The translations under genes and the position numbers were made by a program. From NCBI GenBank assembly GCA_947650285.1, contig CANTFL010001488.1:310001-374000 (forward strand): a DNA stretch of 64,000 nt, read 5' to 3'. Under the pieces are notes generated by a model that did not search any database, was not told the origin of the DNA, and saw only the letters and a program-made list of their open reading frames with translations. The DNA comes from Hyaloperonospora brassicae. Taxonomy: Eukaryota > Oomycota > Peronosporomycetes > Peronosporales > Peronosporaceae. Positions 57,282 to 64,000 of the stretch are shown one piece after another. How positions within the stretch are numbered: the first letter of the stretch is position 1; each line of letters opens with the position of its first letter.

Positions 57282-58885
57282 ATGTCTATGCGGGATGATA
57301 TAAAGAAGACAAAGTCTGTTACCGTACCAGCCTCTGCGGTAGACGATTTGTCGTATGCTGCTTGTTCCCTTCCTGCAGCAGAAGGTGCTGCAGACGCACG
57401 CGGTATCGCACCACGTGCACATGATTACCTTGTCAATGAGGTCATCAATTATGGCGAGTCAGACGTGCCTGACTCGCGCAACGTTCCAGAGGCATCCCGA
57501 TCACCGGCGGTGCCTCATCGTTCGTCAAGTGCACTGTCGAACGAGCGGACTCGTGAAATGCAACACAGTCTGATTGGCAGTGATGATGAAGTCTATGGTG
57601 AGGAATACTGTGCCTCACCAGCATCAACTCGTGCTTCCCCGCACGAGCGTGATGACGATGGCGAGAGCCGTCGTCATTCTGAAAGCCGTGGTACCGAAAC
57701 AGGTACCACATTGAAGCGTAATGAGCTGAAGCCGTGGCGCTTGCCCGAGCAGCTCATCAATAGCTTGTCTCACGAGACAAGCCAATACCATCGAATTCCT
57801 TTATTCGATGCAATGTGAGCTTCATGGCTTAAGTTCCAGCGCGAGTAACTTCCGCGCTGAAGAAGACTTCTATCTCGATGCCTTCATTAGGCATCGATGA
57901 TTTAATGGTAACCAAAAGCGTGACAAGAACTCGCTTATGCAGCGTGGAACGCGTTCGTCCAAAACGTAAAGAATTTTGGACGAGAAGGATGGTTCCAAAA
58001 ACTTGAAGCGGTACGCATCAAGTTTGAAAAGCGTAGACCAACCGGTGCTAGGTACCGGTTGCATCGTTTGTCGAGTGAGGGAGACATTCCTTGCCTCACT
58101 TGGGGAGATTCTTGTGCGAGTTGTGTTGACAACTCGCAGTATGAACATAGGGACGTGTGTTCCCTAAGTTCGCCTTGGGGAAGAGCACACATCTTGGCTG
58201 AGATGCGGGACGCGATTGCAAACATGCAATCCGTCTACAAACGCCACAAGCGTGTGTTTACCGATGGTCCCTCGGACCAATCGGATGAGTCTCGTCTTTT
58301 TGTTGAACGAGACCGGGCACATCCATCATCAGCTGGGAGCGGGGCTCCCAGCTGTTCTACGAGGGCGGATACCCCCGCCATTGGACGAGGTAACTCGTCC
58401 TTGATTTTAAATCGTCACAATGGTTCAAGATACGCTCCACTAGAAAGCGTTGACCGCCGTGTGAGTCCACCAAAGGATGTGGCGGAGGAGGAAATACCTC
58501 CTCCAGATCGTTCTGCTCACCATCTCGATCCTCACGAGATTGATCGCGCAATCGTTGAATTGCGCGACGGTTTAGAGCACAAGAGGGACAGACTTTACGC
58601 TGTGACTGACTCGTTGCGGAAGTACCGCAATGAGCACGAGGCGAATCGTGCGAAGGACCGCGCTGAGTATGCGGTCGCAAAGCTGCAGGTCGAGCGGGAT
58701 GTCCACTCCTTTTCCGGCGAGCTGGCGACAGCTTGCGGAGAGATCTCTTAGTTGCGTTTTGAGGTCTCTTAGTTACGCAACCAGACGGACCGTCTGGAGC
58801 GCGAACGCAAGAACTTGATGGATGTTCTTGAACTTGGGGGCTATCTTCATCGGCAGAAGAAGGCTCGTACTGGCAGTACGGCCTG
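57282..58885 (+). pseudogene. Antisense gene of element 2 (unknown function)
   Basis: Plus-strand frame opposite to gag-pol. ATG 57282 opens 178 codons (acidic/Ser-rich, with SDDEVYGEEYC and ERDDDGESRRHSESR), stopping at 57816-57818. After ~170 bases with several stops and apparent shifts, the same frame resumes: AWNAFVQNVKNFGREGWFQKL, KFEKRRPTGARYRLH, a Ser/Pro-rich linker, then a C-terminal coiled coil (IDRAIVELRDGLEHKRDRLY and onward). Two TAG codons in the coil (58749, 58770) stand where heptad Gln codons are expected, and coil sequence continues to the TGA at 58883. The coil region is antisense to integrase C-terminus and chromodomain. Globular part, linker and terminal coil come in the same order as in element 1. 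No known family. Confidence 0.6.
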
Positions 58886-60010
58886 AGTCTCCCCACGTAA
58901 AACGTAGGATGTGTGCGCATCTTACGTGGCAATTCGATCGTGTGTGCATTGCCCTTGCGGTGCAACACACGAAATGGCCCAATATATTTTGGCAGTAGTT
59001 CACTACTGCCGACATTAGTGACTACATTTCCAGGTTAGTTTACCGTAGACAGTAGTACTAGGTCGTTGACCTCAAATGAAAGAACATTTGCTCTCTCATT
59101 GTTATCTGCGTTCCGTTTCTGGCGGTCCACCGCATTTGCGATGGAGTCCTGAACAAAACGGACTACCGCCTCTCGACTCAACAGGAAGTTCTCTGCTGAC
59201 TCGTTCTTTTGACTTTCAGTGCACTTCGTGCTCACTACTAAGATATCGTTCTCTTCTTCAGCGAGGTTGTCTTCTTCCTCGCTAGAAAAATTATTGACGA
59301 TGCTGAATATCCCAGCATCTTCATCGTTGTCTGATGTAGCATCAGTGTCATCGCACCTGCTAAGCTCGATTTTCTCGATGTCGACAACGTCGACGTCGGC
59401 ATTAAACGTATCGGCGTGAGCGGTAATACGTGATGAGCAAGAGCCAAAACGGTTTTTGTATGAGCGAGTACCTCCCCTCCTTGACTCAGAGTCACTCTGT
59501 ATGAGGGCGGGAATACGTGGGTGGCGTAAGCCATTCACGTAGAACGGTGTATGCGTTGTGGAAGCATGCACGGAATTGTTGATGGAAAATTCAACCAACG
59601 GCAAGAACTCACTCCAATGGGAAAAGGAGTGGACATTTTCACGATAAATTTCTTCGAAGACACAGTTCTCCCGTTCTGTCTGAATATCCGTTCGGAATGA
59701 TCAGAGGTTGACATCTATAACCGTGTTCCCAATGTCCAGAACACGGATTGCCAAAACGCCTCCGTGAACCGAGGGTCACGATCGGATACGAGTTCACGGG
59801 ATAAACCGTGGAGTCGAAACACATTGTCGATGAAAACACGCGCACAGACGTGGGCTTTGATCGATTTTGGGACCGCAGCAAGATGCACCATCTTGCTGAA
59901 CCGGTCAACAAATACAATAATAATATTATTCTTGTGAGCGTCTTCGGAAAACCGAAGACGTAGTCCATCGACACGGAGTCCCAACACTATGCCGGGACCG
60001 GCAGAGGTTG
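58258..60010 (-). pseudogene. Element 2 integrase and chromodomain
   Basis: The catalytic core begins near 59990 (WDSVSMDYVFGFPK in one frame, IIVFVDRFSKMVHLAAVP in another), then LVSDRDPRFTEAFWQ (to 59715). After a shift the last acidic block reads QTERENCVFEE, then FSINNSVHASTTHTPFYVNG (59604-59540). An acidic insert (SEEEDNLAEEEND) precedes FEVNDLVLLS. After a break, 58968-58357 gives the C-terminal arm (MRTHPTFYVGRLRPYC), a Pro/Arg-rich linker, and a chromodomain core RTSYLVQWRGYPPS interrupted by TAG (58357-58359), then NSWEPRSQL; it ends TAA at 58258. Integration and chromatin targeting are the expected roles. Confidence 0.88.
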
Positions 60011-61844
60011 TAACGGTGCACGAGTTGAAGGACTAGGCTTCACCCGTTGACAGACCACGCAAGAACGATTGTACATGCAGACAAACTGATACTGGCGGGG
60101 CCAGTCAAAGTAAAGAATGACCGTGAGGTAAGTCTTTTCTCAGCCACGATGCCCGCCAGTCGGCGCATCGTGATCTTCGAACATGATGCGTAATCGAATT
60201 TCATCATGATCGGGAACGACGACACGAGGCGTGTCGTCGGCAACTGCTGTATGGTCAAGCAGGCCATTGCGAGTCGTGTACCGATCCAAAGAGGAACGGT
60301 ACAGAGCCGGCATATCCGACAAGGATTTACGGGATGGGTTTGCAAGATGACCCATCAAACGGAGGAGATTCGTGTCTCCTGCGTATGCTTTCCGCACTTC
60401 GTCAAGTAAAGGTGACGACGGCACACTGATGGACAGTGTCGCAACAGTGGTCAAGGCCTCACTGTTGACTCGGGATGTTGGCTCGAAGTCGGGCCGACGT
60501 GACAACGCATCAGCGACGACATTGAGTCAACTGGATTATACTTCACGGAAAAGTTGTACTTCGCGAAGAAGGACAGCCACCTCACCATGCGCTGTGAAAG
60601 GTGTGGACTGTTTACGGCCGTGCGTAGTGACGCATGGTCCGTATAGACGTGGACGGTCTATCTCCCAAGAGATAGACCCAGAACTTAGCCAGTGCATACT
60701 TCATGGCAAATAGTTCCTTGTCATGCACTGGGTAATTGCGTTCATCTGGTTGCATCTGACGCGATTGATAGCAGACGACGCGCTCTGCGCCGTCTGTGTC
60801 ATACTGCATCAACGCACAGCCGATAGCAAAATAGCTGGCGTCACAGACCACATGCTATGGATCTGTCCTGATCTGCAATCGCCAAGATAGGCGATTGCAT
60901 CAAGCTTTTTTGATGCTTTCATAAGATTGATGACAGTCAGCGTTCCATGACCACTTCACATCTTTCTTGAGCAATCAAGAAAGATGAAAAGTCGTCTCGG
61001 CGTAATTGCGCGAGTACTTGTGTAAGTACGCCGCTAAGCCAAGGAACTTACGAAGTCCCTTGATATCGACTGGCACTGGCCAGTCGGTGATCGCCTTGAT
61101 ATTTCCGGGATCAGGGCGGACGCTGTTTTTGCCGACGATGCACCCAAGAAGTGATATTTCGCTTGCCGCGAAAATACACTTCTTGAGGCTGGAATACAGC
61201 TTATGCTTGCTCATATATTGAAGAACCTTACGGACGTAACTTCGGTGGACTTCAACGTCCGTCTTTCCGTCTATAGCCCGGCTATAGGCGAACACATCGT
61301 CGAAGTAACTCGGTGCGAAATCACGCACCGGTCTCAACAGATTTGTAACACATCTGTTGAACGTTGCAGGGGCATTGCTCAGCTCCTGTGGCATCACTAT
61401 TCACTCCCACAGCATACTACTGGGGGTGCTCACTGCCGTGAACGGGATATACCGTTCACGCATTAGGATCTGATACAATCCTTCCATCAGATCCATGGAC
61501 GAAACGATGGTACTCTTTGACATACCATCTATGATGACGTCCTTCCTCGGTATCGGCGTCTGAGCCGGTACCGTTGCAGCATTCAACTTGTTGAATGCGT
61601 GCACTATCCGCCATCCTTCTGTGGCCTTTCGCACACAGAAGGTCGGAGAGCTGTGAGGGGAAGTTGATTCCCTCACATGGCCCGCTGCTAAGCGATCGGC
61701 AAAGAACTTGTCGATTGCTATCACTTTTTCACGAGTCAGTGTCCACTGCTTCATGACACAATATTTCGATCCCGGGTTGAGCTCGATCTCGTGTAGAGTG
61801 CCTTTGTTTTTTGGCAACTCGCAAGGTACATATTCAGTGAACAA
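60011..61844 (-). pseudogene. Element 2 reverse transcriptase, RNase H, integrase zinc region
   Basis: 61844-61401: fingers and palm start (LHEIELNPGSKYCVMKQWTL, EGWRIVHAFNKLNAAT, DLMEGLYQIL). A stop at 61401 separates 61397-60975 with NAPATFNRCVTNLLRP, the catalytic YFDDVF and LLGCIVGKNSVRPDP. RNase H (60851-60612) has VVCDASYFAIGCALM-type residues and NYPVHDKELFAMKYALAKFWVYLLG, then shifts. 60505-60140 has SRRPDFEP (end of RNase H) and the start of the integrase zinc region (DHDAPTGGHRG; CVVCQRVKPS near 60050). Breaks at each junction. Confidence 0.9.
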
Positions 61845-62374
61845 TTCCTAGAATTCGATTAAATCCTTATACAAAGGATTTGCCCGAAGTGACTCCTAGG
61901 ATTGAGACGTGTATCTCTCAATCCGAGTCTTCTCATCAATGACATTTTAGTTCATCGATGAACTGCTGAGAACTCGTTCGGTATCAGTAAAAACTGTTGC
62001 CGATCGAATATCGATGACGTACTCGTCCTCTGCGACGAGTACACAGATCTTCTTAACTTTTCCACTACGTAGATCACGCAAGAACCGTTTCGGTTCTAGC
62101 GTTGGTGATTAGGTTGACTCCAAAGTTAACTTCGGAGGCGCAACCAGATCAAGCGTATAAGCGCCTACGCTTGATCCGTCATTAACCAAGACATTCAGTG
62201 TTTCGATTACCTCCTGGGAAGTTACATTCACAGGATCCATTAGAGATTTCTTCACAATGTTGTGATCATCTACATTGTGTTATTGCACATTCGTACTAAA
62301 GACCGTACCACAAGTGAGGCCATCGCACTCGCTCGTAGTACACCCACGTGAGTGTGGGCGTTCCAAGATATTCG

Positions 62375-62716
62375 TCAGGTGGTGATCTGAGGAACAAGTG
62401 GCAGGTATCTTAACCGATCGATACTGCAACTCACCCTTGGCTCGTATCTCCTGAGCCAAGGCAACCCAAAGATGACGTCGAACTTGTCATCTAGGTCAAG
62501 CACGATGAACACGTCATCGTACTGTTCGCCTTTTAACGTGAAGTGGATTCCGACTACACGTTTCTTCACAGTGATCAATGCGCATGTCGATAGGCGCACC
62601 GTCATCTTCGTTGGAGGGATCTCCCGCTCCACGAAGTTAAAACTTCCTGCCTCTAGCGAATGGCGACGAACAAAATTGTTCGACGCCCCACAGTCAACTA
62701 GGGCGCGAAGTGACAA
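62375..62716 (-). pseudogene. Element 2 retropepsin protease
   Basis: Active site ALVDCGASNNFVRR, with Cys at the usual Ser/Thr position of D-S/T-G (D-C-G), followed by VRLSTCALITVKKRVVGIHF and DKFDVIFGLPWLRRYEP. The D-C-G form is found in other Gypsy-type elements. The frame is offset from gag, which overlaps at 62698-62716. Confidence 0.85.
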
Positions 62717-63982
62717 GTCTTTTTCACTTCCAACTTCAAGGTGATGAGAGACACCTCATCACCAGGTGCAGAGACACACATAAATTGTTTGTCGGGAGCA
62801 ACCTTTTTCAGGAGATTTTCAAATTCTCTTGATGTTGCTGGATCAGTAGGGCGGTCCGCCCCTACAGATCCCGACCGTTTTTTATGGTCCACCGCGCTGT
62901 TGCGACTTCGCATCAGCAACGGACCCTCGCCCTCCAGTTCTTCTTGCTATTGGGTGAATACTGCGCTCAGCACCGCGAGGTTTTGAGCGGGGGATACTGC
63001 ATTCATATGCATAGTGTCCCAGTTTATGACAGCGATGGCATCTCACCATTCGCATGTCATTCGCAGGGTGAAGTTTCTCGCCCTCGACATTTCAGAGGTC
63101 CATCGGTTCTGGACGTCCGACTGCTAATCTTCTTTGTGGATGATGCGGGGTCAACGTAGCGTGAGACTGTCTCACGCTATAATCTTCTTGCTCCGCTGCG
63201 AAGATTGCCTCTGAGAGCGTCTTTAGCTCTCCGCGGAGCAGGTGGTCCCTAACGGAACCGTCTGAAAGCCCTTAAATTAAGATTGTGATCAACACAAACT
63301 CACTCACAGGGTTAACGACCATGCAGCTTGCAAGGTAGCGTACGTGCTGAGCGTAAGCGTGTACCTTACACTTACCCTGTTTGATTCCGAGGAGTTCAGG
63401 TAGTGTTCTGAACTCTGCTCTGGGCGGCTCGAACGTCTCACTGAGCAGGGTCTCGAAGACATCCAACGACCCAAACACATTTGGGTCGAGCAAATCAAGG
63501 TTCAGGGCCCAAGATCTGGCTTCTCCTGCCAGGTTAGACTGAGCGAATGAGACTTGCATTTGCTCATCGTTGATGCAACGAGCATCGATGGCATCGTCCA
63601 GCTCGACGAATCACCTCAACAGGGAGTCTTCCTCGAATCCCCGATGCTTGGAGACCTCTAGTTTTAGATACTCCCGTCGACGCTCACGCGTCAGCTCTGC
63701 GGACTGAGACTGTTGATGTCTCAGTGCTTCGGTCTGCTGGTGATCTTGTTGTTGTAACAAGGTCACCTGAGCTCGCAACTCATCAAGTTCTCGTTGCGAG
63801 AACTCCCTTATGACGGCATGGTGCTGGTCCCTATCCCTTGATGATATCATGGCCCATATGGCTTCCTCGCCAACGGTCGAACTCATTCGTTCGATCGCAC
63901 TCCATTCGAGGTCACTCAAATAGGTGTAGCTTTCACGGGTTCCGTGAAACCTGTCGTCGTCTACATCGTCCAACATGTTCAT
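62698..63982 (-). pseudogene. Element 2 gag
   Basis: 63982-63611 encodes an N-terminal helical region (QRELDELRAQVTLLQQQDHQ) ending in TGA at 63611-63613. The same frame continues at once as FVELDDAIDARCINDEQMQV and the capsid-type domain (SNLAGEARSWALNLDLL, FETLLSETFEPP, FRTLPELLGIKQGK) to 63272. A CCHC knuckle CHRCHKLGHYAYEC follows near 63040-63000, then a Ser/Arg-rich tail to 62698. At least one stop and one shift intervene. The true start may lie beyond 64000. Confidence 0.85.
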
Positions 63983-64000
63983 GTTAAGCGATGGGGTTGT

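Larger units (their letters stand above)
56705..64000 (-). mobile_element. Gypsy element 2, hairpin-saturated, truncated by window edge
   Basis: Minus-strand element: gag at the right edge, then protease, RT/RNase H, integrase and chromodomain toward the left, an antisense gene on the plus strand, polypurine tract, and the 3' LTR at 57148-56705. The 5' LTR lies beyond 64000. Its LTR belongs to the same family as the solo LTRs at 13483 and elsewhere. Stops and frameshifts interrupt all genes. The whole internal sequence is packed with perfect short inverted repeats, described in the findings. Confidence 0.93.

Overview
The window looks like gene-poor, repeat-rich nuclear DNA of an oomycete, most likely Peronosporales (Phytophthora or a downy mildew). 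The grounds are short 55-80 bp GT-AG introns in one eukaryotic gene, a secreted protein with a degenerate RxLR motif followed by EER, and several chromodomain-type Ty3/Gypsy retrotransposons. The order assignment is inference. The species cannot be read from the sequence.

Host genes are few. A conserved hypothetical gene lies at 1320-1820 (+). A glucosidase II beta-subunit gene with several introns (2941-5182, -) stands head to head with a NIFK/Nop15-like nucleolar RNA-binding protein gene (5658-6404, +). A family-3 membrane acyltransferase lies at 24945-26270 (-), and an RxLR-EER-type effector candidate at 44481-45239 (-). Almost everything else is mobile DNA or its decay products.

Mobile layer: a Mutator-like (MULE) DNA transposon with ~195 bp terminal inverted repeats (10218-12845), a second MULE transposase remnant (14101-15722), a TA-flanked hairpin MITE (16052-16194), a Copia remnant (about 20.3-22.4 kb), four solo LTRs (13483, 23475, 26827, 41855) and one LTR fragment (41009). 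There are three Gypsy elements. Element 1 (46743-54325, +) is complete, with 5 bp target duplications. Element 2 (56705 to beyond 64000, -) is cut by the window edge and belongs to the same LTR family as the solo LTRs. Element 3 (about 27.86-41.01 kb, +) is older, ~13 kb long, and carries a tRNA-type SINE and a minisatellite inside pol. All three are broken by stops and frameshifts.

The most unusual signals are these. (a) Element 2 is saturated with perfect short inverted repeats: more than 30 stem-loops with 8-12 bp arms and 0-13 nt loops in ~6.7 kb, running through gag, protease, RT, integrase and an antisense frame, where about one is expected by chance. (b) The LTRs of the same family are chains of hairpins whose stems differ in sequence between subfamilies yet stay paired. 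(c) Each Gypsy element has a long reading frame on the opposite strand, starting near the 3' LTR and, in elements 1 and 2, running back over the chromodomain. Together these suggest a retrotransposon lineage with unusual RNA or DNA structure and an antisense gene, which I do not recognise as a described system.
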